This document shows, one piece after another, positions 44,480-55,445 of a stretch of DNA of 64,000 nucleotides. The DNA comes from Sorex araneus. Lineage: Eukaryota; Chordata; Mammalia; Eulipotyphla; Soricidae. Each line of letters starts with the position of its first letter. The stretch's first letter is position 1. The position numbers were made by a program, and so were the translations under genes. Location: NCBI RefSeq assembly GCF_027595985.1, contig NC_073303.1:102327820-102391819 (forward strand), written 5' to 3'. The notes beneath the pieces are model-generated. The model had not been told where the DNA came from, made no database searches, and saw only the letters and a list, made by a program, of their open reading frames with translations.

Positions 44480-44640
44480 TGAAATTTCAGTACTCTGCCT
44501 AACACTGCTTGGGGGTCACCAGGGCCACACCAACAATGGCGCTGCAGAGGGAGGATGTATGTGGTACTGGGGACTGAACGTGGAGTGTCACACATGCTGG
44601 GTGTGTTCTACTTGAACAATCTTTTAGAGCCCTTAAAAGT
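44480..44640 (-). mobile_element. Decayed SINE-like copy
   Basis: The GGGGGTCACCAGGGCCACACC and GGACTGAACGTGGAGTGTC blocks resemble a minus-strand SINE-A with low identity. Assignment is tentative. Confidence 0.35.
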
Positions 44641-44739
44641 ATTTTAATATTTTAGCTTTTGTGAGGATGTTATGTGGGTATGTATAAGAGTTAAATGAAT
44701 ACTTACAACTCATGAGTAACAAGACACTGAACACAAAGG

Positions 44740-46200
44740 TGACAAAATTAAAAATAGATGAGTTGGACAGCATCAAAATTAAAAATGTCTATCAAAGCAT
44801 ACAGTCAACAGCATGAAAAAGGGCAATACATGTAATGGAAGAAAATATTTGCAAACCCTACAGGGGGTCAAAATCTGGAGTATTTAAAGAAATACTTCAA
44901 GTAACTAAAAAGAAAAAAATTACCCAATTTTAAAAATGAACAAAGTGATAAAGTGGGAATGGACGGTAAAGCACCAGCCACATAGACTAGCAAATTTAAT
45001 TGGTCATTTTAAATCTCACTCAGCTACAATGTATCCAGTGAAAATAGATAATGGGATGCCTGGGAGTAGGGATGTGGGTGAAAAGATAAGGTATATAACT
45101 GTCCTCTCAATCTCTTTCTGTCCTTTCAGCTACATGCAGACAGATAGCAGGACATTAGGAACCTCACCCAAAAGCATGTGATCATGGCCTGAGACTAAAA
45201 GGTCAACAGGACAGGAAGACACTATGGTCCAGCCCTAGAGTGGCCCAGGTTACAGAGAGCAGCACCAGTGAGGGAACACAGGTGACAGGGTTCTAGCAAA
45301 GATTTCAGACTGGAAAGCATACAATGGATAGAGAACTAAGTAGAGAAAGATCAAGTCATATGCTGGAGGCAAGCAGTGGCAAAAAATCAGAACTCAGGAA
45401 GTTTATTGGACCAGTCATCAACAGACAGGACAAGTGATGTCATACATGAATAAAAGGGAAGGGAGGCCTGGACATTGTGGAAGGACCCACATTCATTTAT
45501 TTAAACTATAAAATAAATTTTAATTGATGAGGCTTCTGAATTTTGTATGCAAATATTTTATACAATTCTGAAGAACCCACAGTTCAGAAAGAAATCTACT
45601 TTCCTGATAGCAAGAGGACTTTGATAAAATGCCCACCCCCAAAAAAGATAAATGGCCAAAAATCATGTAAAAAGATGCTTAGTGTTATTAATGATTAGGT
45701 AAACAGAAATTAAAAGTCCAATGATTGGGGCTGGAGTGATAGCACAGCGGATAAGGCATTTGCCTTGCATGCAGCCGACCCAGGTTCGATTCCCAGCATC
45801 CCATACGGTCCCCCAACACCGCCAGGAGTAATTCCTGAGGGTAGAGCCAGGTGTAACCCCTGTGCATCGCTGAGTGTGACCCGAAAAGAAAAAAAAGTCC
45901 AATGATTTATCACCTCAGACCCATTGGATGAATACAATTAAAAAATTTAAAGAGTTAGCAGGGATGTGGAGAAATTTGAACTCTTGCAGTTTGTAGGAAT
46001 GTAAAATGTTACACTGGCTCAGAAGAACAGAATAGAATGCCTACAAAGAAAAGGGAGAATTACCATGTGACCTAGCAATTACCCTTTGAGATTTGTAGCC
46101 AGAATTGAAATAGAAAAGATACTTGATGTTTGCTTATCCCTGTGTACAGCAACATTTCACAACAGCCAAAGGTTCAGATGGAATTGAGATGATAAACAAC
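44740..46200 (+). mobile_element. Old L1 in two pieces
   Basis: ORF2 C-terminal text at 44740-44945 (GACAGCATCAAAATTAAAAA; GGAAGAAAATATTTGCAAAC) resumes at about 45640-46200 (AATGGCCAAAAATCATGTAAAAAG; GTTAGCAGGGATGTGGAGAAA; CAACATTTCACAACAGCC). The 700 bases between (44946-45640) are not L1 and I cannot identify them. They may be an inserted repeat. Confidence 0.75.
45727..45892 (+). mobile_element. SINE-A with 15-bp TSD
   Basis: Near-consensus SINE-A in the old L1. TSD AAAAGTCCAATGATT lies at 45712-45726 and 45893-45907. Confidence 0.96.
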
Positions 46201-46204
46201 TGAC

Positions 46205-46365
46205 CTTAAGGAGTCTTGAGGCCAGAGTACAGTGACCTTGCATGTGGAGAACCTGGATTCTATCCCAAGTACCTCATATGATTCCCCCAGCTAGCCAGGA
46301 GTGATGTCTGAGCACAGGAGTAAGCCCTGAGCACCTCTGGGTTGACTGAAAAAACAAAAATAAGT
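46205..46365 (+). mobile_element. Old SINE-A
   Basis: GAGGCCAGAGTACAGTGACC head and GAGTAAGCCCTGAGCACCTC end, with an A-rich tail. It follows the L1 end directly. Confidence 0.7.
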
Positions 46366-48071
46366 ATAAGGAGTCCCTTGTATTTCCAGGTGAAAATTGT
46401 ACTTATAAGGGTTGCAGAGTGGAAAGCTGAAGAAATACAAGCATGAAAAGGATATGATGGGGGAGAATTTGATATTATATGGGATAAACTCATATAGACA
46501 GACAGAAAGACAGACAGACAGATTGTGGTTTTATATAAACTTAATTTACCTTAACCTATTTTGATTTCCCTAATTTTTATTGATTTTAGGGTTGTTATGA
46601 ATTTTAGTTATCAAAGTCTACTTCTGGATATGACGATATGACTATGTTGCTATTTTATAGATTTATTCCCTGTTTTTTTCATAGAGAAATGTGTATCAGA
46701 AATAAAAGATCCAAGTGGGCCTGCAGAAACTTGAACATCATGCCTATGAAGGTAAGAATGGGGTCTAACAAAAATGAGAATTTTGTGCCTCTGAGCTTTA
46801 TTTCCTATTGCTGCTACTGGCTAGAAATATTTCACAAATGTCACTGAGATGCTTCAAAAGTAGGCAGATGAAGTCATCACTATTTATCTTGATTGATGAG
46901 GGCATCTTGTTAGCCAACAGGCTTACAGCTGAACCAAGAACGAACCTAAACTTATCTGCTTTATATGCCAGTCACACTTCCAGAAAGTGGGTGTACATTC
47001 TCATTGAGTCTCACAATAACCCTATCAACTTGGTAGTGTTATTGTCTATATAACACAGTAGGAAAATTAAAGCCATCAGTGGCTTAATAAAGATTAATTT
47101 TTTGTTGGATGACAGAGCCAGGATTGGTTGGTTTTGTCATTTGGGTTTGTTTTGTTTTCTTTTCTTTTTGACAGATCCAGGATTGAAAGTCTGAGTTGTC
47201 AAATCTCCAAAGACTAGGTCATATTTTTCCATTCTGTTTTTCAGCTTCTTCTTAAAAATTCAGTTTTGAACCACTCTGAGAACTGAGACAATACTATTTC
47301 TTCTCAGGAAATTATATAAAAGTATAAACAAGTATGCACACAAACACACATGGGTTTGTACTTAATTCTCAGGGGTTTGTTGGTCCTGTGTCAGATGCAT
47401 ACAGGTTAAACATTGGTGTGTATGACATCAACCTTAGTATGATGGATGGAGTGAGAAAAATACAAAGCACAATAATTACAATACTTTAAGAAGAAAAATT
47501 CATGTTTTGGATAGTATACCTGCCATCCTTACAGATATTGACTCTTTGAATAACAGAGTCAGTGGAGACCAAGGAATAATGCATTTTTAAAATCTTTTCA
47601 ACAGCATTTATATGACACTTGTCTCCAGAGAGCCAGGATGCTGAAAGACAGAGATAAGACAAAACATGAGAAATTTGTGACTTATGACTTCAAGGTAGGA
47701 AACATTTCAGAATACTCAGCAATTAATGATGAGGGAGCATTACTGTGAAATTCCTTTGGGATGGAACCAGAAATCTTCATAAGGTTCTTGATGTGTTTTC
47801 CTTTATAAGAAGAAAGTAGAAGGGAAAAGCAGATGACACATCAGTCAGCTGGGGGGAAAAATGTGTAGCAGTCATCATGCTGTGTAAACATAAATAACCT
47901 CTTCAATATTAGAACATCACTAAGTATCCATCTATGCTAATAAATTTAAATAAAAGTAACCATAGTGACAAAAGGAGAAACGTCTAAAGATGGGTATGCC
48001 TGTTTTTACTCATTTCCTCTATTTAAACAATTTACCCAAAATATTCAGAGATGCTTACATATGAAAAAAAA
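46366..48071. other. Unique DNA with a MIR relic
   Basis: No gene is recognised. It contains (ACAG)n at about 46496-46521 and a MIR at 46955-47125. Confidence 0.55.
46955..47125 (-). mobile_element. MIR relic
   Basis: CTCACAATAACCCTATCAAC followed by GTAGTGTTATTGTC and ACAGAGCCAGGATTG is the reversed MIR 3' half (ctcacaacaaccctatgagg ... agagccgggattcg). Confidence 0.7.
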
Positions 48072-48366
48072 TAAAATTTTCAAACTTCTTCTTTTATTTT
48101 TTTTAAATTTTTATTAGTAAATCACCGTGAGGTACAGTTACAAACTTATGAACTTCCATGTTTGCATTTGGTTTACATATCTCCACCGGTGCCCATTCTC
48201 CTCAACCAATGTTCCCAGTATCCCTCTCACCACCCCCACTCCAACCCCCACCACCCCACCCTGCCTCTGTGGCAGGGCATTCCCTTTTGTTCTCTCTCCT
48301 GTTGGGTGTTTTAGTTTGCAATAGAAGTATAGAGTGGTCATCATGCCTGATCTATAGTCTGCTTTT

Positions 48367-49139
48367 TTTTTTTTTTTTTTTTTTTATTTTATTGAATCAC
48401 CAAGTGGAAAGTTACAAACTTCTCAGGCTTATATCTCAGTTACACAATGCTCAAACACCCATCCCTTTAACCAGTGCCCATATTCCACCACCAATATAAA
48501 CAAAAACAAAACAAACAAACAAAAGAAAAAACAGTATACAGACCACCCCTCACCCCCCAACCCACCCCATAGGTGAGTGATAATTTCACTTCCTTTTCTC
48601 TTTACCTTGATTACATTCCAGATTTCAACACATAACTCACTATTGTTCTTAGAGTTTCAAAACAGACTCACTATTCTTGTTGGAATTTATCCCCTAAGAA
48701 TACAGCTCTATTAATAGGGAAATATTTGATAATAAGTTTTCCATTGATGAGAATGAAGAGATAAAATGTCGCGCGGCCGCGGTAGTGGCCGCGCGGCCCC
48801 GACTGGGGCTGGCCCTGTATCCCGCGGCTGTTTCAAGTTCAAAGCACACATTTTTTTTTTTCCGCGCCAAAGTTCATACCTTCTCAACGGACCCACAAAA
48901 TGTCGGACACCACGCCTTCTCCCGGAGGGGAGAGAGACCAAGAAGGAAGGTTATTTCCTCCGTTAGCCGGCGTGGGGCAAAAGCTTAGTTCACAGTCTCC
49001 ATACATGGGTGCAAGCACTTGCTGGAACCCCAATTCCTAAAGCTGTCTCTGGTTCCCGCTCGTTCCACATCCACCGGCTCTGCAGGGGCATGGGCGCCCG
49101 GGCCGAAAACCCGGCCGGCCGGAGCCGAGCACGGGCCCC
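48367..49139 (-). mobile_element. Composite retroelement C (copy 1), GC-rich head, L1-like tail
   Basis: A 773-bp insertion with TSD CTATAGTCTGCTTTT (48352-48366 and 49140-49154). On the minus strand it starts with a strongly GC-rich, CpG-rich head (49139 to about 48770), then an AT-rich middle (GAATAGTGAGT and AACAATAGTGAGTTATG). It ends in about 110 bases resembling the L1 3' end (GGTGGTGGAATATGGGCACTG ... GGTGATTCAATAAAATAAAA) and poly(A). No coding frame. The architecture recalls SVA-like composite elements that use L1. Middle and tail recur at 53120 and 63424. Confidence 0.85.
48770..48795. repeat. GC-only hairpin with a NotI site
   Basis: CGCGCGGCC (48770-48778) pairs with GGCCGCGCG (48787-48795) around 8 bases. 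GCGGCCGC lies in it. It belongs to the CpG-rich head of element C. Confidence 0.9.
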
Positions 49140-49195
49140 CTATAGTCTGCTTTTGGTACGCAGTTTTCAACCTGAGTAAAATTTTCAAACTTCTT

Positions 49196-50074
49196 AGAAT
49201 ATTAATGTTACTCCAACTCAGGGATCTTTGGGACAATTTTTTTTCAAAAAAAATCTCAAACACTAAATATTACTTTACTTTTACTGTATATTTCTTTTTG
49301 TTCTCTTTCATTTCAGAATATATTTAAGCAAACACTTGACATTTCTTCTTAAGGCAAGGGCCCTGGTGTGAGGAGTGTAGTTGTTCTTCTTATACCGAAT
49401 AATAAAGTCATTCTAGCCAAAGCTATAGGTAATTGAATTACTTGTGAATAGAATTATAATGATACCGTAAGGAATCATCTAGAACTTTATAAAGACAAAA
49501 GAATTTTTGGAAAAGGTCAAAGCCTCATACACTTATTCCCTCACACCGAGTGCTGTATGTCTCAGGCAACCAACTGTTAAAACTTTAGCAACAGCAACAA
49601 CAAAAAATATGTTAATGGATGGATATTTCCTGCCTTTAAAAGAATCCCATGTTACATGTCCAGTTCTCAAAGTAATGTTGAAACATGAATCCAAGACTTC
49701 TTAGGATAATTTGGGGGCTACTTAGAACTGAAATAATTTCAATAAATACTTGTTTTAAAGAACTTTTAGGGAAACCACTAGCTAGCATCCATTCAGAGAT
49801 CATGGTTGCACTATTCAAGAAAATGATTTGTGTTGACGACAATATACAGATGGTATGCATGGTAAATGAAAGAAATCATGTTGCCTGTACAACATAACAA
49901 CTCTACAACTAGGGATCTATGATGTTACATAAAAATAAACAGTGAGACATTTCAAAATGATTGAAAATCATGAAATATTTAGTTTAGTATGTCTCTCAGT
50001 ATACATTAGAAACAGGAGTTTCAAAAGAACATGTTTTAGAGTCAGCAAAACTCCTTTTAACTGGAGTTGAGGGT
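49196..50074. other. Unique DNA
   Basis: No gene or clear repeat is recognised. Confidence 0.5.
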
Positions 50075-50222
50075 GGTTTCGGCCACACCTAGAAGTGCTT
50101 AGAGGTTACTCCTTGCTGTGTAGTCAGGAATCACTCCTAGTGGTGCTTCGGGACAACATGGGGTGCTAAGTATTGAACCTGGGTCAGCTGTGTGCAAGGC
50201 AAGTGCCCTACTTAAGCCCCAC
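50075..50222 (-). mobile_element. Old SINE-A
   Basis: GGCCACACCTAGAAGTGCTTAG on the left and CTGTGTGCAAGGCAAGTGCCC on the right fit a minus-strand SINE-A lacking part of its head. Confidence 0.75.
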
Positions 50223-50351
50223 AGCAAAACACTTAAAAAAATTCTCTTCCCTCATGTATTTCTATGCATTTCTATTTTACTCTCCATGATTTCTCAAATC
50301 ATGACCACTGTTTTTTTTCCCTCCACTACATGTATCTCAAAATGGACCCTT

Positions 50352-50510
50352 CTGAGCTAGAGATATAGTAGAGGAAGTAAGGCTTTGCATACAGCCAACC
50401 ACAGCTCTGTGCCTGCCATCCGTATGGTATTCAGAGCACCGTCAGGAATGATCCCTTAACACAGAACCTGAAGCAAATAGTAGGTTGTGGCCTAAAAATA
50501 GCCTCCCCCA
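50352..50510 (+). mobile_element. Old SINE-A
   Basis: GAGCTAGAGATATAGTAGAGG head and CACCGTCAGGAATGATCCC body, decayed. Confidence 0.65.
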
Positions 50511-50804
50511 AGTGGTTCCCCAGACAGGTTTTTCTCCTTTGGAAGAAGAAGGAGAGAAAAAATGGAAAATTCATATAATTTAAAGACATCCTTCTATTCC
50601 TACACACCTGAATTTTCTTCTTTTTTTTTTTTGAGAAGGGGATTTGAGAAATTCTATTAGCATTTTAAAGTATAGATATTACAGTTGCCTTTAGAATACT
50701 ACATGTGAAGAGAAACTTCTGAGATAATGTGCATAAGAAAAATTCAATTTAAAGCTTACTGTGTAGAGTGTAGATTTATTAAAATTATATGTGCAGCCAA
50801 AAGT

Positions 50805-51420
50805 TCAGTGGCTCTGGGTGGCTCCACACTCCAGGCATTCTCAGAGTGGGGATGGTGGGCCTCGCCACATCTGCCAGTACTTATACAAGACCCAGAAGCC
50901 ATGCCTAAAACACCACCACTACCATTTAAGGTCCTCCACTAGCCTTGCTCCAGGACTCATAAATAAATCTCAAAAAATATCAACGGGCCTCAAAAAGTTC
51001 TCAGACACCCAATCCTGGCTGAGACTTCTGGGGCAATATTTGAGGAGGGTGAGCCAGCACACCCTCAAATAAAACGCTTCCAGCTGCTCCCACATGGCAA
51101 AGCTACCATCATACTTTGGGCCACACACCCCACAGCCTCAGGACTGAGGGCCACAGAAAATCTAATTTGTCAAAATCTCAAGGTGGGCATAAGTAGCCAA
51201 AAACTCCAATCCTTCACAAAGTAGGGATTGGGCGACTACCCTCCCACCCTCTCCACGGACTTCTGGAAATTCTGGCAGCCATTCCCAGTTAAATAACTGC
51301 CCAGTTAAATATTCTGGATTTTCTGGGTCATGTGGCCACATTTGCTTCCAGCAAAGAGCAACATAGAATGCCCCTAAACGTCTTATTTTTACAAGACTGA
51401 AATCCCAGTGGTAGCACAAC
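50805..51420 (+). mobile_element. Family N segment (copy 2), no tail
   Basis: Shares with 41300-41860 the GACTCATAAATAAATCTCAAA motif and the TTCACAAAGTAGGGATTGGG / TTCTGGCAGCCATTCCCA blocks. Non-coding. I do not see an attached L1 end. Confidence 0.6.
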
Positions 51421-51841
51421 AAATTGTATGAGATGTAACCCAGAAACTAATGTTAACTAAGAATAACTTTAACATAGAAGTCTTAGTTTGTAAGAACAGC
51501 TTAGTAAAATCTCTGGTAAGGACTTCATGTCCCAGGAGGAGATACAACTATTCTCACAATTCTTTTTCTATGGCAATATCTTTCTGGTCATTCTGTTAGC
51601 CATTTATTGGTAACAAGCAATATAAAGTAACTCAGAGTGGGCCTGCTGTGGGCACAGGCATGAAGGAGTGTTGGGAAGATGGAGACAGTGGTAAAGAAAG
51701 GTGACAGGGTGGTAGGGTTCGAATATAGAACGCCTACATTCTATATTCAATACCTTTCTGTAACAAATTGCCATGAACAACTTTGTAATGCACCATGTTT
51801 TAAATACAGTGGGGAAAAATAAAAATTAAAAATGTGCACTG
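51421..51841. other. Unique DNA with a possible old L1 tail
   Basis: AACAACTTTGTAATGCACCATG and the following A-rich text (51775-51830) may be a decayed L1 3' end. A perfect 10-bp hairpin, GAATATAGAA / TTCTATATTC, lies at 51721-51748. Confidence 0.4.
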
Positions 51842-51853
51842 TGCAGTTACTAT

Positions 51854-52083
51854 CCCTTTGTTCATCAATTTGTTCGAGCGGGCACCAGTAACATCTCTCA
51901 TTTAGAGACTTATAGTTACTGTTTTTGACATATCCAATACACATGGGAAACTTGCCAGGCTCTGCCGCGCGGGCTCCATACTCTCGGTAGCTTGCCGGGC
52001 TCTCCGAGAGGGGTGGAGGAATCAAACTCGGGTTGGCCGCATGAAAGGCGAATGCCCAACCGCTGTGCTATCGCTCCAGCCCA
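51854..52083 (-). mobile_element. SINE-B, full length, with TSD
   Basis: Head at the right (GGGCTGGAGCGATAGCACAGC on the minus strand). RTE-derived body. It lacks most of the hexamer tail. TSD TGCARTTACTAT lies at 51842-51853 and 52084-52095 (one mismatch). Well preserved. Confidence 0.93.
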
Positions 52084-52095
52084 TGCAATTACTAT

Positions 52096-52526
52096 ACACA
52101 TTTGAATTTAACTTTCTGTTTTTGTTAGCAACGTACATAAATAAACACTATTAATTTAGGAAATATTTTGTAGTGCTTGTTTGAGGCAATTAGATTTCCA
52201 TTATAATTCTTTTTAAATAATGGAAAGTTCAGACAAGCCTCATCCATTAGTGAATCTGTAGAAAAACCCAGGTATGCAGGTTCTGTGAGTGGAATCTCCA
52301 AGCTCACTGGGAGTGGAACTGGGCCTCCTCCCCAAATCTCCCTGTTTACCAGTAGCTTGGCAATCACACCCACACACTGACCCTGGCAACATATAATTTT
52401 ATCAATGTCCATAATCCAGGGCACTTATTCAGGAATAAAGCTCCCGGAAGAGAGTAACTTAGAACGACACACTGCAGATATGTCTGCAGACTTTGGGCCA
52501 GGATAACTTATCTGGGAAAACTTGGA
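52096..52526. other. Possible N/M-related segment
   Basis: Text at 52240-52440 (CCCAGGTATGCAGGTTCTGTG; ATCTCCAAGCTCACTGGG; GGCACTTATTCAGGAATAAA) resembles parts of families M and N but is too diverged to assign. Confidence 0.35.
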
Positions 52527-53122
52527 TGGAGGTGGGTGAGTTATCCCACTTCTTAGATGCTCTTGAAGGCATTCCAAGCTGCTCTCTTCCTCCTGCGCAG
52601 TCCTGGCGCCAAGTCATTTCTCATGTTGAATTCTCGACCCAGGTACACATAGCTGCTGCATTCGAAGATACTTGTTCCATTGAGAGTAAATAAAATGTCA
52701 GAGTTTAGTTTGTTTTTCATAAACATCGTTTTGCTGAGATTCAGCTACAGTCTGACCTTTCCACACTCAAGGTCAAAGTTGGCCAGCATTTGTGCTGCTC
52801 GGCTAATGTTTGGCGTTATGAGAATAATGTCATCAGAGAAGTGGAGGTGGTGTAGTTGCCGACTGTCTATCTTCACTCCCATTCCTTCCCATTCTGGCTG
52901 TCTCATTACATTCTCGAGGGTGGCACTGAAGAGTTTTGGTGAAATGGTATCACCCTGTTGAACCCCTCTCTTTACGTTGATGATCACTTCCTTGTAGAAT
53001 GGTGAGATCCTGGTGGTGAATCTGTAATACAGCTCAATGAGGATCTTGATGTACTGAGTTTGAATGCTCTGTTTGGCTAAGGCTTCGATGACCAATTCAG
53101 TCTCAACAGAAGCTAAGGCCTT
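52527..53122 (-). mobile_element. RTE reverse transcriptase fragment, split by composite C
   Basis: On the minus strand: ALAKQSIQTQYIKILIELYY, GVQQGDTISPKLF, then HHLHFSDDIILITPNISRA, where the FADD box reads FSDD. A neighbouring frame continues. It corresponds to 16920-17520 of the full element and is less frameshifted there, so the two copies complement each other for comparison. It stops at the AAGGCCTTCT site, where composite C begins. Confidence 0.9.
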
Positions 53123-53640
53123 CTTTTTTTTTAATTTTTATTTTATTTTGTCACAGTGAAAAACTACAAAGCTTTCAGGTTTAAGTCTCAGTCATATAAT
53201 AATTAAACCCCCATCCCTTCACCAGTGCACATGTTCTACCACCAAGAACCCCAATATACCCCCTTCCCACCCCCACCCCCACCTAAGTAGCTAATGATCT
53301 TCACTTTATTCTCTCTATACTTTGAATACATTCAATATTTCAATAGAGAACTCACTATTATTGTTTGGAATTTCCCCCAACAATCAGGCCTGCTGAAAAG
53401 GCATCATTTAATAATTTCTTTTCATTGCTGAGAATGAAGACTCTATGAGCTGTCGTGGCTGCGCAGTTTTGGATTTCTGATATTTTAGCTCAGTTCACAG
53501 TCTAGCAGCATTTCTGTAAAAAAGCCGCTCTGGGTGCCAAAATCGGTTAGAAGACCTCTTGATCATAGTCTTTAGAAGCAGAGTGTCCATTTCACGAGCG
53601 GCAGCTCCAGATCTTATCTGGGCAGAGGTTGTTGAATTTT
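53120..53640 (-). mobile_element. Composite retroelement C (copy 2)
   Basis: Poly(T) then an L1-like tail, then the C middle (AGAACTCACTATTATTGTTTGG), the TTCATTGCTGAGAATGAAGA block and part of the head (AGTTCACAGTCTAGCAGC), matching copy 1. The site duplicates AAGGCCTT, seen at 53115-53122 and again at 54023-54030. This suggests that everything between arrived in the RTE copy, possibly in more than one step. Confidence 0.75.
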
Positions 53641-53749
53641 CTTTTTAAATGGAGCTAACATTGCACACATTATCTCCAGAAGAGTGTTAAATGGTCCAAT
53701 CTGCTTTCTTGTTCACATAAGAAATTGCTCCTTAGGGTACAGTTACAGA

Positions 53750-53858
53750 CTTACAAAAGGTGCTTCAAGGTGATTCATTAAAAAATTAAAATTACAAAAA
53801 GAGAGAAAGAAATAAAAGTAAGGAAGAAATAAAGAAAGAAAACAAAAAAATGGAAGGA

Positions 53859-53945
<87 letters not shown>

Positions 53946-54020
53946 GAAGGAAGAAAGAGAAAGAAAGGAAGAAGGAAAGAAAGAAAGGAACTAAGAAAAG
54001 AAGGAAGAAAAGGAGGAAGG
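53750..54020 (+). repeat. (GAAA)n microsatellite grown from an L1-like tail
   Basis: TTACAGACTTACAAAAGG and GGTGATTCATTAAAAAATTAAA (about 53738-53790) are an L1-like 3' end. They lead into A-rich DNA and then about 20 GAAA units (53858-53944) plus impure GGAA repeats to 54020. The Lys/Glu/Arg-rich frame here is an artefact. Confidence 0.85.
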
Positions 54021-54099
54021 AAAGGCCTTTTAATTAATTCTGATCACTCAAAGAAGGTGTAGTGGCATAAGGAGCTCTATTCTGAGTTTTCTGGCTAGA

Positions 54100-54484
54100 T
54101 CTCTGCCTGATGTCAAGTCAGAAATGGGCCTCCCTTGTGAGCGGGGTGGGTGAGGGGGGGCAGCTGGAATAGAGAATGGATCACTAAGAAAATGATGGTT
54201 GGAGGAATTGTATAGGATGGGAGATGTGTGCTGAAAGGAGATAAAGGAGCAAGCATGATAACCTCTCAGTATGGTAAACCATAAAGCCTAAAAATAAAGA
54301 GAGAATATGGGGAATATTGTCTGCCATGCAGGCAGGAGAAGGGTAGGAAAAGTGGGGGTATATTGGGGACACTGGTGGAGGAAAATGTGCACTGGTGGAA
54401 GGATGGGTGTTTGATCATTGTGTGATTGTAATTCAAACATGAAAATTTGTAACTATATCTCATAGTCATTCAATTAAAAAAAAT
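54100..54484 (+). mobile_element. L1 3' end
   Basis: 3' UTR with ACTAAGAAAATGATGGTTGG, TATTGTCTGCCATGCAGGC, and GTGCACTGGTGGAAGGATGG, ending at CATTCAATTAAAAAAAATT. 5'-truncated. It lies just right of the GAAA tract. Confidence 0.9.
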
Positions 54485-55020
54485 TGCTCCTCCGAGTCTC
54501 CTAGCTTTAGGCCTAGATGTACAATAGGTTCCTTGAAAGTTTATACCGTTTTTTGGTAGCAGCTGAAGATTCCACAGAAAATAAAAACTTATGAATCTCA
54601 CAGTTTGGGTTTCACTGGTGTGCCAGTAGGACACCACAGAAGGGACGATTTCACTGTATTTTCTGCTTCTCAGAGGCCCAGGAGCCACCGGTTGAGACTA
54701 CACCAAAGGGAAGAGACTGAAAACTTGAGATAAAAATTAAATGGTCTGGACTGAAAGTAAATTGTGTTAATAAAGCTTACGTGACTGTGATCCAGTGAGA
54801 AAGGAAGATTGGACAGAACGAGTTACAGTAGCAGTGGGAAGAGCACTTTTCATATTGCTATACTTCATGAGTTGATGCTTGTTCTACCAGTAGAAAGAAA
54901 GAAAGTAGGCAAAGTATTCTTCCATTCTTAAACTATTGTAATTAATTACACTGTAATTAATGAATATGTTCCCAAACATAATTAATGTATGTGTTCCCAT
55001 ACACTTAGCAACACATAATC
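54485..55020. other. Unique DNA
   Basis: No gene is recognised. A short duplication (AATTAATG...TGTTCCC) lies at 54950-55000. Confidence 0.5.
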
Positions 55021-55021
55021 T

Positions 55022-55265
55022 TTCCTATTTCTCTTCTCCTTTTCTTTTGTCTTTTAGAGGTTTGAAATTCTTTATTGAAACTAAATTCAACTCACAGAAC
55101 TGCCCCCCCCCACACACACACCCTGGTGTATGCTCCCAAGGATGCTGAAGCCCAGGACCAGTGCTGCAGCCAGCAGAAGCAGCAACAGCCAGAGGGGATG
55201 CCTCAAGTTGGGCTTCCTGGGAGAATGCAGGCTCTGGCATTGGCTTTTGCCTGGAAGTATCCTCG
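55022..55265 (-). pseudogene. Candidate processed retrocopy of an unidentified mRNA
   Basis: On the minus strand, a GC-richer segment (55265 to about 55090) encodes, in one frame, a hydrophobic run (LWLLLLLLAAALVLGFSIL). It is followed by an AATAAA (TTTATT at 55071-55076 on the plus strand) and, about 15 bases later, by an A-rich tract (minus strand of 55022-55055). This order is that of a 3' mRNA end inserted by L1. I do not recognise the parent. It could instead be an unrelated repeat with a chance AATAAA. Confidence 0.35.
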
Positions 55266-55271
55266 AAATTC

Positions 55272-55445
55272 ATTTGTTTTCCTTTTTGGGTCACACCCAG
55301 CAATGCACAGGGGTTATTCCTGGCTCTGCACTCAGTAATTACTCCTGGTCATGCTCAGGGGACCATATAGGATGCTGGGAATCAAACCCAGGTCAGCCAA
55401 GTGCAAGAAAAATGCCCTACCCACTGTTCTATCACTCCAGCACCT
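55272..55445 (-). mobile_element. SINE-A
   Basis: Complete minus-strand SINE-A: TTGGGTCACACCCAGCAATGC at the left, CACTGTTCTATCACTCCAGC at the right. It directly abuts the candidate retrocopy. Confidence 0.92.

Larger units (their letters stand above)
48091..49176 (-). mobile_element. L1 3' end with 19-bp perfect TSD, hosting composite C
   Basis: A 5'-truncated L1, 48091-48351 plus 49155-49176. TSD TAAAATTTTCAAACTTCTT lies at 48072-48090 and 49177-49195. It was later split by the composite element at 48367-49139. The unbroken TSD indicates a fairly recent insertion. Confidence 0.95.

Noticed and set aside
48770-49140. Promoter CpG island of a gene
   Set aside because: The CpG-rich DNA is the head of a retroelement with a TSD. 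No exon follows it in either direction.
53850-54062. Lys/Glu/Arg repeat protein frame
   Set aside because: It is a direct translation of the (GAAA)n microsatellite.
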